Part shown: piece by piece, positions 17,956 to 26,948 of the stretch
Numbering within the stretch: the first letter of the stretch is position 1
How the letters are laid out: each line of letters opens with the position of its first letter
Assembly (NCBI RefSeq): GCF_038237375.1
Contig: NZ_CP151273.1
Location: forward strand, 186,001-250,000
DNA from: Alcaligenes sp. SDU_A2
GTDB taxonomy: Bacteria; Pseudomonadota; Gammaproteobacteria; Burkholderiales; Burkholderiaceae_B
Length of the DNA stretch: 64,000 nt
Direction of reading: 5' to 3'
The notes under the pieces: generated by a model
The model's database searches: none
What the model saw: the letters and a program-made list of their open reading frames with translations, nothing else
What the model was told of the DNA's origin: nothing
Translations under genes and position numbers: made by a program

Positions 17956-18046
17956 TTCTATCTCCAGATTAGGCCATCTATGCAGATGGCTTGAATAACA
18001 AGGCAGGAGGCCCGCCACGGCAGGCCGTCCGATTAAACATAAAAGA

Positions 18047-19177
18047 TCAGTCTTCCAGGATGCGCTGGTAGCCGCCGTTTTCGGCCAAAGCCTGTTCACG
18101 GTACAGATTCAGGGCGCGCATCACGGGCAGATCATGGAAAGAGAACAAGCACGCATCGTCCGAGGACGAGGCGTTGACGTGTTCGTGGAACATCCAGGAC
18201 GGTACGCAAAAAATATCGCGCTCGCGCCAGTCAAAGCGCTTGCCGTTGATGATGGAATAGCCTTCGCCCTTGGCGCATTGATAAATAATGCTGCCGGTGT
18301 GACGGTGGGCCTTGGTATGTTCGCCAGGGCGCAGCATCTGCATGCTGGCACCGATGGTCGACATGACCGGACCGCCGGTCAGCGGGTTGATGTAGTCCAT
18401 GATCACGCCGTCGAACGGGCTGCCATCGGTCACTTTTGCATAATTCGACAGGGCTTCGTACGTCGGTGCCCACTCGTACTTGAGCAGGGGCGAATACGGC
18501 TTTTGCCAATCGTGCAGCGTCGGCTTCAGACCGCGGCCGCCCCAGATACCCACTGCATCATTGACCGGATGAGTCACTGCCTGGGACAGATCAGGATGCA
18601 CTTGGTAAAAACCCGCTTCCAGCGCATTGACCAGCGGAATGTCCAGGCCGTCCTGCCAGATGCAGGGCGTGCCGTCGGCTTCCACGCCGTGCTCGTGCCA
18701 GCAGCCGTTAGGCGTCAGCACGAAATCGTTGGCACCCAGCGTCATCTTATGGCCGTCCACGATGGTGTAGGCACCGCGCCCTTCCATAATGAAACGCAGG
18801 GCCGAGGACGAATGGGCATGGGCCGAGGCGGCTTCGCCCGGATTCATGACCTGCAGGCCCGAATACAGCCAGCCCACAGCGGCCGATACGTCCTGACGAC
18901 CAGGGTTGTTCAGGTAAATCACGCGACGGCCGGCCTTTTCAGGCGTGACCAGATCCACCGAGCGCAACACATAGTCGCGCAGATCCCGGTAGCGCCAGAC
19001 CACGGGCACGGAATCGGACTTGGGTTCCCAAGGCTCGATCTTGTTGGCCACGGTCCACAGGGCACCCGCCTCGAACTGAGTCAGGTCCTGGTAGTACTTC
19101 ACCAGTTCGGGCGTGTCTTGTACATCTGCACGACCGAGTACGCTTTCGCGATAGGTGTCAAAACGTTCTTCCGACAT
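18047..19177 (-). CDS. Gentisate 1,2-dioxygenase-family bicupin
   Basis: 376 residues, normal for the family. Two cupin domains are visible: the first with AHAHSSSALRFIMEG, the second with HTKAHRHTGSIIYQ, carrying the Fe(II) histidines. Family members cleave gentisate, 5-substituted salicylates or aminohydroxybenzoates between C1 and C2. AGGAG lies upstream of the start. It stands between the CoA-ester hydroxylase and the fumarylpyruvate-hydrolase-type gene, so its natural substrate should be the product of the hydroxylase and thioesterase: gentisate or 5-hydroxyanthranilate. Confidence 0.92.
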   Translation of the reverse strand: MSEERFDTYRESVLGRADVQDTPELVKYYQDLTQFEAGALWTVANKIEPWEPKSDSVPVVWRYRDLRDYVLRSVDLVTPEKAGRRVIYLNNPGRQDVSAAVGWLYSGLQVMNPGEAASAHAHSSSALRFIMEGRGAYTIVDGHKMTLGANDFVLTPNGCWHEHGVEADGTPCIWQDGLDIPLVNALEAGFYQVHPDLSQAVTHPVNDAVGIWGGRGLKPTLHDWQKPYSPLLKYEWAPTYEALSNYAKVTDGSPFDGVIMDYINPLTGGPVMSTIGASMQMLRPGEHTKAHRHTGSIIYQCAKGEGYSIINGKRFDWRERDIFCVPSWMFHEHVNASSSDDACLFSFHDLPVMRALNLYREQALAENGGYQRILED

Positions 19178-19198
19178 GATGCAGTCTCCTTCTGTTCT

Positions 19199-21535
19199 TT
19201 AGTGGATGGCGGGGCCTTCCGAAGCGGACGAAGCACGCTTGGTCAGGCGATGCAGCCAATCCTTGCCCAATTCGTACTGAACCGGCCATTGCACACCGTC
19301 ATACCCCAACAAGGCGGCTTCGCGCTGTGGCCAATTGGCATCGGCCATGAAACCGCGCGACAAGGCGCACAGATCAGCACGGCCAGCGGCAATAATGCTG
19401 TTGGCGTGATCCGCTTCCATGATAGAACCGACCGCCATCGTCGCGATACCGGCCTCGTTGCGAATGCGGTCCGCAAACGGCGTCTGGTACATGCGGCCAT
19501 AGACAGGTTTCTGATCCGGCACCACTTCGCCCGAGGACACATCGATAAGATCCGCACCGGCCTGCTTGAACAAACGGGCGATTTCCACACCGTCGTCCGC
19601 CGTGGTGCCGCCTTCGGCCCAGTCGGTGGCAGAAATACGCACCAGTATGGGCTTGCCTTGCGGCCAGACAGCACGCACCGCCTTGAACACTTCCAGCGGG
19701 TAGGCCATGCGGTTTTCCAGACTGCCGCCAAACTCGTCGCTACGCTGATTGGTCAGCGGCGAAATGAAACTGGACAGCAAATAGCCATGACCGGCCTGCA
19801 GCTCGATGCAGTCAAAACCAGCCTGATCGGCACGACGCGCGGCGGCAACGAAGGCGTCGCGGATCTCGTCCATCTGGGCGCGGGTAATTTCCGCAGGCAC
19901 GGCGGACACGCCGGGCTGGTAAGCCAAGGCCGATGCCGAGACCAGCGGCCAGTTGCCATCGGTTAGCGGCTGGTTGGGCGTTTCCCAACCTAGTTGCGTG
20001 GACCCGCGGCGGCCCGCATGACCCAGTTGCACACCGATCTTGGCACCCTGTTCATGGGCGAACTGCACCACGGGAGCCCAGGCAGCGGCCTGTTCATCGT
20101 TCCACAGGCCCGTGCAGGCAGGGGTCACGCGGCCTTCCGGCGTCACGGCCGTCATTTCGGCCATAATCAGACCGGCACCGCCCATGGCGCGACTGCCATA
20201 GTGAACCTGGTGCGTAGCACCCGGCACGCCATTGACGGCGCTGTACAGCAGCGTAGGCGACAGGACAATACGGTTCTTGAGCTGCATGTCGCGCAGCGTA
20301 AACGGAGTAAACATCGGCGGCGGCGCTTTTTCGCCCTGAGCCAGCTTCAGGCCCGATTCAGTCGCCAGCCAGTGCTCGTACTGGTCGATCCAGGCGGCAT
20401 CGCGCAGACGCAGATTCTCGTGCGAGATGCGCTGCGAGCGGGTCAGCATGGAGTAGGTGAACTGCTCGGGCTTCATATTGGCGTAGCGGGCCACGTTCTC
20501 GAACCACTCGGTCGAGTTGCGGGCGGCGTTCTGAATACGCAGCACATCCACGCTGCGGGCCGCTTCGTAGTCTTTCAAGGCCTCTTCCAGCGACTCGTGG
20601 TCCATGTGCTGAGCCAGAGTGATCGCATCTTCCAGCGCCAGCTTGGTGCCCGAGCCAATGGAGAAGTGAGCTGTGTGGGCGGCATCGCCCATCAACACCA
20701 CTGGAACCTTCTTGCCCGTGCCGTAATCTTGCCAGTGTACCCACTTGTTACAAATAACACGCGGGAAGCGAATCCAGATGGCCGAACCACGCAGATGGGT
20801 CGCATTGCTGATCAACTTATTGCCATCCAGATGATCGGCAAACAGCTTTTCGCAGTACGCAATGGCCTCTTCCTGCGACATCTCGCCGATGCCGGCCTTC
20901 TGCCAGGTTTCTTCGGGCGTTTCCACAATGAATGTGGACAGACCGTCCTGGAAACGATAGGCGTGTGCCTGGAACCAGCCGTGCTCGGTTTCGACAAAGA
21001 TAAAGTTAAAAGCGTCGAACACTTTTTCCGTGCCCAGCCACACGAAGCGGCAGTTGCGCGTATCAATGTCGGGTTGGTACGTATCTTGGTAGCGGGTACG
21101 GATGGCGCTGTTGATGCCGTCCGAGGCAATCAGCAGGTCAGCGTTGTACTTGCGGGCAATCTCGGCCTCGTCGGCAACGACGGTCTCGAACACCAGATGT
21201 ACGCCAACTTCTTCGCAGCGCGCCTGCAGGATGTTGAGCAGTTTCTTGCGGCCGATGCCGATGAAGCCGTGGCCGCTGGAGCGCACCGCGCTGCCCTTGA
21301 AATGGGTCTCGATGTCGTCCCAGTGGTTGAACGCGTCACCGATGGTCTGCGCGGACACAGGGTCGGCCTCGCGCAGATTCTCCATGGTGGCGTCCGAGAA
21401 CACCACGCCCCATCCAAAGGTGTCGTACGGTCGGTTGCGCTCGACCACATAGACCTCGTTCTGAGGGTTCTGCAGCTTCATCAGCAAACCAAAATACAAC
21501 CCGGCTGGGCCTCCGCCAATACATACGATATTCAT
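19199..21535 (-). CDS. Fused FAD monooxygenase-OYE enzyme (salicylyl-CoA 5-hydroxylase / 2-aminobenzoyl-CoA monooxygenase-reductase family)
   Basis: 778 residues with two domains. Residues 1 to about 400 are an aromatic FAD monooxygenase (CIGGGPAGLYFG at the start, the GD motif as MGDAAHTAHFSIGSG). From about residue 408 it is an Old Yellow Enzyme barrel with QLGHAGRRGS and a GGSLENRM motif. This fusion is known from 2-aminobenzoyl-CoA monooxygenase/reductase and from salicylyl-CoA 5-hydroxylase (SdgC-like). Both act on CoA esters and hydroxylate C5. With the cupin dioxygenase and thioesterase beside it, 5-hydroxylation of an ortho-substituted benzoyl-CoA is likely. Whether the substituent is amino or hydroxyl cannot be told from the sequence. 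Confidence 0.9.
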   Translation of the reverse strand: MNIVCIGGGPAGLYFGLLMKLQNPQNEVYVVERNRPYDTFGWGVVFSDATMENLREADPVSAQTIGDAFNHWDDIETHFKGSAVRSSGHGFIGIGRKKLLNILQARCEEVGVHLVFETVVADEAEIARKYNADLLIASDGINSAIRTRYQDTYQPDIDTRNCRFVWLGTEKVFDAFNFIFVETEHGWFQAHAYRFQDGLSTFIVETPEETWQKAGIGEMSQEEAIAYCEKLFADHLDGNKLISNATHLRGSAIWIRFPRVICNKWVHWQDYGTGKKVPVVLMGDAAHTAHFSIGSGTKLALEDAITLAQHMDHESLEEALKDYEAARSVDVLRIQNAARNSTEWFENVARYANMKPEQFTYSMLTRSQRISHENLRLRDAAWIDQYEHWLATESGLKLAQGEKAPPPMFTPFTLRDMQLKNRIVLSPTLLYSAVNGVPGATHQVHYGSRAMGGAGLIMAEMTAVTPEGRVTPACTGLWNDEQAAAWAPVVQFAHEQGAKIGVQLGHAGRRGSTQLGWETPNQPLTDGNWPLVSASALAYQPGVSAVPAEITRAQMDEIRDAFVAAARRADQAGFDCIELQAGHGYLLSSFISPLTNQRSDEFGGSLENRMAYPLEVFKAVRAVWPQGKPILVRISATDWAEGGTTADDGVEIARLFKQAGADLIDVSSGEVVPDQKPVYGRMYQTPFADRIRNEAGIATMAVGSIMEADHANSIIAAGRADLCALSRGFMADANWPQREAALLGYDGVQWPVQYELGKDWLHRLTKRASSASEGPAIH

Positions 21536-21581
21536 AATATGTCCGTATGGTCTAAATACCGCTCATGTGCCTGAGCATAGT

Positions 21582-21599
21582 ATATTTATTAATAAATAT
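21582..21599. promoter_or_regulatory. 18-bp perfect palindrome upstream of the CoA-ester hydroxylase
   Basis: ATATTTATTAATAAATAT is self-complementary. It sits 47 bases upstream of the hydroxylase start, in an A+T-rich gap after the thioesterase stop. This is the size and position expected for a MarR operator overlapping the promoter. Confidence 0.5.
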
Positions 21600-21678
21600 T
21601 ATACAAGTCAACTATTCAGGTCAAAAAAAACAGGATAGTCCAACCCGCACAATACCTGCCGCTTCATCAAAAAAATCT

Positions 21679-22122
21679 TCAGGCGCTGGCCTGTTCCTGC
21701 GTCGCAATGACATAGTCCTGCATGGGCATGCGCAAAAAATCCGGAATCGGAATGCCCAGATGGGTTTCCAGCGATGTGGTCACCACCGTCTGACGCACCT
21801 GCATGCGCAGCACGCCGTCCTTACCCGTGCAGCGCAGCAGCAGCTTGAGCGAACTGTTACCGATGCGCTCGATGCCCAGGCTCATCACCACATCATCACC
21901 CATACGGCTGATGGCTTTGAAATCGGCCTCCAGATGCACCGAAGGCATGCCCACGCGCTTGCTGGCGATCATGTTGTGAAACCCCTCGGGCAGCATGGAG
22001 TCGATCCACGCTTCCAGCAGGTCGTTGAACAGCACAAAATATTGCGGGTAAAAAACGATGCCCGCCGGATCGCATTCCGAAAAACGGATGCGATGCTCTT
22101 GTTCGTACAGCTTGGAACCCAT
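21679..22122 (-). CDS. Hot-dog acyl-CoA thioesterase (4-hydroxybenzoyl-CoA thioesterase family)
   Basis: 147 residues. The 4HBT signature RFSECDPAGIVFYPQYF near residue 13 carries the catalytic Asp. It would release CoA from the hydroxylated aroyl-CoA, linking the CoA-ester hydroxylase to the free-acid ring-cleavage dioxygenase. It lies between marR and the hydroxylase on the same strand. Confidence 0.88.
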   Translation of the reverse strand: MGSKLYEQEHRIRFSECDPAGIVFYPQYFVLFNDLLEAWIDSMLPEGFHNMIASKRVGMPSVHLEADFKAISRMGDDVVMSLGIERIGNSSLKLLLRCTGKDGVLRMQVRQTVVTTSLETHLGIPIPDFLRMPMQDYVIATQEQASA

Positions 22123-22218
22123 GTTGTAGACACCTTTTTAGCAAGTGTTTTATACGCGCCTTGTGGGGCGCTCCCAGCGTCCTGTCCAGATTTTCCGCCT
22201 GGCAGGACAGATCCAGTG

Positions 22219-22734
22219 CTAGCCGGCCGCGCTTTGCAAATGAACGCGCAGAAAACCCAGATGCTGATGAATCTGCACGACCTGGTCCGTGCCCAGGCCC
22301 TCGAACATTTCCGCAATCCAGTCGCTGTGCGCTTTGGCCATGGCCTCGAAACTACTTTTCCCTTTAGGCGTCAGACGCAACACCCAGGCTCGTCTATCGG
22401 TCGGACTGCTCTCGCGCGACACCATGCCTTCGCGGGCCAGTTCGTCGGTCAATCCGGTGATATTGCCGCCGGTTACCATCAGATAGCGGGACAGTTCCCC
22501 CATCTTGAGCCCCTGCGGATAACGATAGAGCTGGGCCATGTAGTCGAACCGGGCCAACGAAATATCAAAATTCTGACGCAGGCGACGACGAATTTCGTCC
22601 TCGATCTGCTTGGTGCATGTGAGCATGCGCAACCACAATTTCAGGCTGGCAGGGTCCTTGGGGCCTACCCGACCTTCGTAGCCGGCTTCGGCCGGCTCCG
22701 GTACAAATTGAAGTGCTGCTTCGCTCTGGTTCAT
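22219..22734 (-). CDS. MarR-family regulator inside the catabolic island
   Basis: 171 residues. A winged-helix core is visible (MGELSRYLMVTGGNITGLTDELAREGMV, then SPTDRRAWVLRLTPKG), with flanking helices for dimerisation. It is the first gene before the thioesterase and probably represses the catabolic units until a CoA ester or aromatic acid binds. A palindrome with the half-site ATATTC lies about 130 bases upstream (22865-22883), consistent with autoregulation. Confidence 0.9.
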   Translation of the reverse strand: MNQSEAALQFVPEPAEAGYEGRVGPKDPASLKLWLRMLTCTKQIEDEIRRRLRQNFDISLARFDYMAQLYRYPQGLKMGELSRYLMVTGGNITGLTDELAREGMVSRESSPTDRRAWVLRLTPKGKSSFEAMAKAHSDWIAEMFEGLGTDQVVQIHQHLGFLRVHLQSAAG

Positions 22735-22864
22735 ATGTTCTGTTCCCCCAAACTTCGACTATTTCAGGTTGGCCCGCAGGCTGCCTATTCTTGCTGGACT
22801 TCCTGCCGCGCAAACCGGCCTGAAGCCAGTCGGGACGCGGTCGCCCGCACGGATCACCTTAATT

Positions 22865-22883
22865 TATATTCTACTATGAATAT
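22865..22883. promoter_or_regulatory. Inverted repeat upstream of marR, candidate operator
   Basis: TATATTC-N6-GAATAT in an A+T-rich segment. It shares its half-site with the palindrome at 14838-14855, which precedes the dioxygenase operon. Confidence 0.45.
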
Positions 22884-22934
22884 TTTAGAAATAAAGTATT
22901 TATGGGGACTACTGCCGCCATTCCAGGGTTTTCA

Positions 22935-22960
22935 CCAAGGCCGCCCAAGGGCGGCCTTGG
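22935..22960 (-). terminator. Strong hairpin after the indolepyruvate oxidoreductase operon
   Basis: A perfect 12-bp stem (CCAAGGCCGCCC/GGGCGGCCTTGG) with a 2-base loop, 7 bases past the beta-subunit stop. It lacks a T-run but is very stable. Confidence 0.6.
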
Positions 22961-22966
22961 AACGCC

Positions 22967-24472
22967 TTAGACCAAGGCGTGCTGACGCAGAGCCGCTTCC
23001 AGCTTCTGGCCGTGTTCATCGGCCAGCGCGGCATCGCGCAGCGTGCCCAGCAAAGCGGGCGACATGGTGGCCTGATTACGACTCAAGGCATCCATGACCG
23101 TCTGAAAATTGCGCAAGCCACGCGCATGCGTGTCGCCATAACCTTTGACCAGGCGCTGACACTGCGCAATTTCCAACGCCAACGCAGGGTGCGCATCGGC
23201 CGTATCCTGAATGCGCTTGAGCCAGGCCTCGATACGTTGCTGTTCGGCCTGATAGCGCAAGGTGCGACGACGCCAACGCTTGAAACCGGACAGCACATAC
23301 AAAGGAATAAAACCACGCACCGAACTGGTCTGAATGACGCGACCCGACTTGGTCTGTGACTTAACCAGCTTGTTGCCCCAGGTCGGACGCATCAGCCAGC
23401 GGCCCACGCCCGCAAAGGGCAGTATCTCGCTGATTTCTTCCACCCGCGGGTGCATGTATTCGTTGATAGCCACGATCTGGCCGTCGGCAGCGCGCACTTC
23501 CTTGCGAACGCGATCAAACCGCGTGGCGCGGGTCTTGAGCTCGGCCACGCGGATGGCGTCCTCGTAGGACATCCACAGCGCCAGATAACGACCGGTTTCG
23601 CGGATCAGCGCCACATCGTCGGGACGGGCGTACTGGCGGATCTGCTTCAGGCGATCCAGGTACAGATTGGCGTAGGCCACGTCCTGATAGTCCAGCGTGC
23701 GGCGCACGCCTTCCACCACGATCTGCTGGGCACCTTCAGGGATCTCGGCGCTGACGCGCTGAACCAGCTTGGCCACGGCGGCATCGCGAGGCTTTAACTG
23801 GGACACAGGCACGGCAGGTTCGGCCTGCTCGTCCTTGCCGGCATCGCCTTCGGCCACGCGGGCATAAGCGGCGGCAAATGCCTTCAGGCTAGGCTTGACG
23901 CCCACGCCGCCGCGCTCGATCGTCTGCTCGAACTGCGAGCGGCTGAACGGCAGCACGCCAGTGGAAGCCAGGGCACCGAACATGACCGCGCTGATCACGC
24001 TGCCCGAATCCTCGGCAGCTTTTTCCATATTGAAATGCACAAACCGCTTGGCAGCCTGGGTCGCATGCGCAATCAAGGCGTCATTGTCCACGCGGCCATC
24101 GCCCATCGCCGATTTTTCGGCAATCGAGTACACCCGGTGCGTGGAGGAGATCAGCGTCGTGCGCTCGTCAGTCACCAGACCGCGCTGCACCGCGCGACCG
24201 GCTTCCATCAATTCGGAGGCCAGCACCACGTCCACATCGCCGGGCATAGGCATCAGAGCCAACACTGGCGTCTTGCCGGCCGGGGCCAAGGACTGCGGGA
24301 ACAGTTCCACGTAGTAAATGGTCGCGCCGGTACGCTGGGCCACGCCAGGCACCGACGTCGTCTGCGCAAAATAGCCGTTATGCTCGCCCAGATTGACGAT
24401 CCAGTCGGCCAGCACGCCGCCGCCTTCGCCACCCATGGCGAGAATTGCAATTTTGATTGGTTTGATCTGCAT
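22967..24472 (-). CDS. Indolepyruvate ferredoxin oxidoreductase-type beta subunit
   Basis: 501 residues. The N-terminal half is the gamma-type pyruvate:ferredoxin oxidoreductase domain (AMGGEGGGVLADWIVNLG, then TTSVPGVAQRTGATIYYVE). A long C-terminal extension (about residue 220 on) matches the DUF6537-type tail of aerobic proteobacterial arylpyruvate oxidoreductases. It pairs with the alpha subunit upstream (21-base gap). The complex oxidatively decarboxylates 2-oxo acids to acyl-CoA. In this island, isatinate (2-aminophenylglyoxylate) is a possible substrate besides indolepyruvate. Confidence 0.88.
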   Translation of the reverse strand: MQIKPIKIAILAMGGEGGGVLADWIVNLGEHNGYFAQTTSVPGVAQRTGATIYYVELFPQSLAPAGKTPVLALMPMPGDVDVVLASELMEAGRAVQRGLVTDERTTLISSTHRVYSIAEKSAMGDGRVDNDALIAHATQAAKRFVHFNMEKAAEDSGSVISAVMFGALASTGVLPFSRSQFEQTIERGGVGVKPSLKAFAAAYARVAEGDAGKDEQAEPAVPVSQLKPRDAAVAKLVQRVSAEIPEGAQQIVVEGVRRTLDYQDVAYANLYLDRLKQIRQYARPDDVALIRETGRYLALWMSYEDAIRVAELKTRATRFDRVRKEVRAADGQIVAINEYMHPRVEEISEILPFAGVGRWLMRPTWGNKLVKSQTKSGRVIQTSSVRGFIPLYVLSGFKRWRRRTLRYQAEQQRIEAWLKRIQDTADAHPALALEIAQCQRLVKGYGDTHARGLRNFQTVMDALSRNQATMSPALLGTLRDAALADEHGQKLEAALRQHALV

Positions 24473-24493
24473 GATAGTGCTCGCTTGGGGTGA

Positions 24494-26698
24494 TCAGAAT
24501 GCCAGACGGTCACGACGGGCAGCGTCGCGACGCTGCAGCCAGCCGATAAAGCCACGACGGGTCTTTTCACGGAACTTGTCCCAGCCCGTAGGGTTGCTGA
24601 CCACCTGGGCGCGATAAAAGGACGGGCACAGAATGGCGGCGTGCGAAACTTCACCGCACAGACCACAGCCCACACAGCTATTCATGACATTAGCCACCGG
24701 ATCGGTGCGCAAGGTGTCGGGATTGGGCCGAATCGACAAGGACGGGCAGCCAGACAGACGGATGCAGGAGTGATCGCCCGTGCAGGTGTCCGGGTCCACG
24801 CCAAAGCGCTCGCGCACAACGCGCTCGCCAGCCGCCACGGCCTTGCGAACCTGACCTTTTTCACGGCGCTGGCGATTCAACATACATTCGCTTTGCGCCA
24901 CCAACACCTTGGGACCCTTTTCCTTCGTGGTCAGCGCCTCGCGCAGCGTGGCCGTCATGGTCTTCAAGTCATAAGTGCGGCGAATGGTGCGCAACCATTC
25001 CACCCCCACGCCACGCGCGGCCTTTTCAATGATATGGCCGGTGCTGCGCGTTGCATTCTTGGCCCGCGACGACAGAATGTCCTGACCGCCGGTCGCTGCC
25101 GTATAGTTATTGTCGATAACAATGGTCAGGTTATCGCTACGGTTAAACACCGCATTGGCAATGCCGCTGGTCAGGCCGTTGTGCCAGAAACCACCATCGC
25201 CCATGACCGAGATGGCGCGCTTGTCGGATTCGACATTCAGCGCAGACGAACCGGCACCGCCCAGGCCATAGCCCATGGTGGTATTGCCCAGGTTGAACGG
25301 CGGCAGAATAGAGAACAGATGACAACCGATGTCGGCGGACACGTGGTGCTCGCCCAGTTCGCGCTCGACCAGCTTCAGCGCCGTAAAGATCGGACGCTCC
25401 GGACAGCCCGTGCAAAATCCCGGCGGACGCGCATGCACGTTCTCGTCCAGACTACCCAACGGCTTGACCTCGGCGGCCAGCACGTCGCCCTGTGCGTCGG
25501 CCTTGGGACGCGCGGCCGTTTCCACTTTCATGGGGATCACGCGCGGCTTGGGCGCAGGCAGCGGCTCGACGCGGCCGTATTTTTCCATGAAGGCGCGCAT
25601 GCCCTTGAGCATCGTGGCCGTGTTGTATTCGCCGGCCATCGGCAACAGGTCCTTGCCATGCAAGGTCACGTCGCACTCGTGGCGACGCACAATGTCCGAA
25701 ATGTTCTGCTCGACAAAGTTGGGCTGGCCTTCTTCCAGCACCAGCACCGCACGCTTGCCTTGGCAGAAACGCACGATTTCGGTTTCGATCAGCGGGTAGG
25801 CCACGTTCATGACATACATGGGCACCTTGGACTCACCGAACACATCGGCCAAACCCAAATGCTCCAAAGCACGGATGGCAGTGTTATAACCGCCGCCCTG
25901 CACGATCAGACCGATATCGTCGGTACCATCAGCGAAAAACTCATTGAGCTGACGCTCCTCAATGAACTTGACCGCATTGGGCCAGCGCTGCTCGATCTTT
26001 TCTTTTTCATGCAGGAAGCTGGCGGGCGGCAGCACGATGCGATTGATATCGCGCGTAGGCTGCTCCATAGCCTCTTTGATGGTGAACTTGGCGCGGCGGT
26101 TGTCCGAAGCCACGAACTGGCCATGCACGTGACAGGCACGGATGCGCAATTGCAGCATCACCGGCGTATTGGACGCTTCGGACAGATCAAAGCCGTCCTT
26201 GACCGCCTGCACGATACAGGGCAGGTTGGGGCGCGGGTCCAGCATCCACATCTGCGACTTCATGGCAAAGGCGTGACTGCGCTCCTGCATGATCGACGAG
26301 CCTTCACCGTAATCCTCGCCCACGATGATCAGCGCGCCGCCTTTCACGCCACCCGAAGCCAGATTGGCCAGCGCGTCGGAGGCCACGTTGGTGCCCACCG
26401 TGGCTTTAAAGGTAATAGCCCCGCGCAGCGGATAGTTAACGGATGCCGCCAACGTCGCAGCAGCCGTGGCTTCGCTGGCGCTGTTTTCAAAACGGATGCC
26501 GTTTTCCTGCAAAATGTCCTGGGCATCGGCCAGCACGTCCATCAGGTGCGAAATAGGCGCACCCTGGTAACCGGCCACGTACGACACGCCGGACTCCAGC
26601 AGCGCCTTGGTCACGGCCAGGATACCCTCGCCGCTGAATACGTCTCCATCGCCCAATCGCAGCTTCTTGACTTCTTCGACAAAAGATCGCTCAGCCAT
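24494..26698 (-). CDS. Indolepyruvate ferredoxin oxidoreductase-type alpha subunit (TPP, Fe-S)
   Basis: 734 residues. The N-terminal PFOR-like domain has SGVSYVAGYQGAPIS. A TPP-binding domain from about residue 430 has GCPERPIF, GDGGFWHNG and NNYTAATGG. The C-terminus has Cys clusters for iron-sulfur binding (CTGDHSC and SCVGCGLC near residue 680). The ribosome binding site is GAGG. It is the first gene of a two-gene operon divergent from a second marR. The reaction is 2-oxo acid + CoA to acyl-CoA + CO2 with an electron carrier. No ferredoxin gene is adjacent. Confidence 0.9.
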   Translation of the reverse strand: MAERSFVEEVKKLRLGDGDVFSGEGILAVTKALLESGVSYVAGYQGAPISHLMDVLADAQDILQENGIRFENSASEATAAATLAASVNYPLRGAITFKATVGTNVASDALANLASGGVKGGALIIVGEDYGEGSSIMQERSHAFAMKSQMWMLDPRPNLPCIVQAVKDGFDLSEASNTPVMLQLRIRACHVHGQFVASDNRRAKFTIKEAMEQPTRDINRIVLPPASFLHEKEKIEQRWPNAVKFIEERQLNEFFADGTDDIGLIVQGGGYNTAIRALEHLGLADVFGESKVPMYVMNVAYPLIETEIVRFCQGKRAVLVLEEGQPNFVEQNISDIVRRHECDVTLHGKDLLPMAGEYNTATMLKGMRAFMEKYGRVEPLPAPKPRVIPMKVETAARPKADAQGDVLAAEVKPLGSLDENVHARPPGFCTGCPERPIFTALKLVERELGEHHVSADIGCHLFSILPPFNLGNTTMGYGLGGAGSSALNVESDKRAISVMGDGGFWHNGLTSGIANAVFNRSDNLTIVIDNNYTAATGGQDILSSRAKNATRSTGHIIEKAARGVGVEWLRTIRRTYDLKTMTATLREALTTKEKGPKVLVAQSECMLNRQRREKGQVRKAVAAGERVVRERFGVDPDTCTGDHSCIRLSGCPSLSIRPNPDTLRTDPVANVMNSCVGCGLCGEVSHAAILCPSFYRAQVVSNPTGWDKFREKTRRGFIGWLQRRDAARRDRLAF

Positions 26699-26750
26699 AT
26701 TCTTTCCTCAGTAACCGCTTATTGTGATCATGGTATTTATTTTCATCGGA

Positions 26751-26772
26751 ATATGTTTATATCTCAACATAT
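26751..26772. promoter_or_regulatory. Inverted repeat in the divergent iorA-marR promoter region
   Basis: ATATGTT (26751-26757) and AACATAT (26766-26772), exact inverted copies 8 bases apart. The left arm is preceded by GA, so it also includes GAATAT. It sits about 55 bases upstream of the alpha-subunit start, well placed for repression by the divergent MarR. The rest of this 250-base gap shows no gene. Confidence 0.5.
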
Positions 26773-26948
26773 CCATTCTCATGGTTTTCCCTAGTAAAGG
26801 GATTCCAGTCATTTGCGACACGCGCAGGTCGGGGTTCGGTATAGTGAGCGCTGCCGCCCCAAGAGGCATGGCAACTGCGGCCACAGCGGACCACAACTGC
26901 AACCCGCAATCCTGCTGTTCTTATAGCCTGTAACGATCACAACGCATC

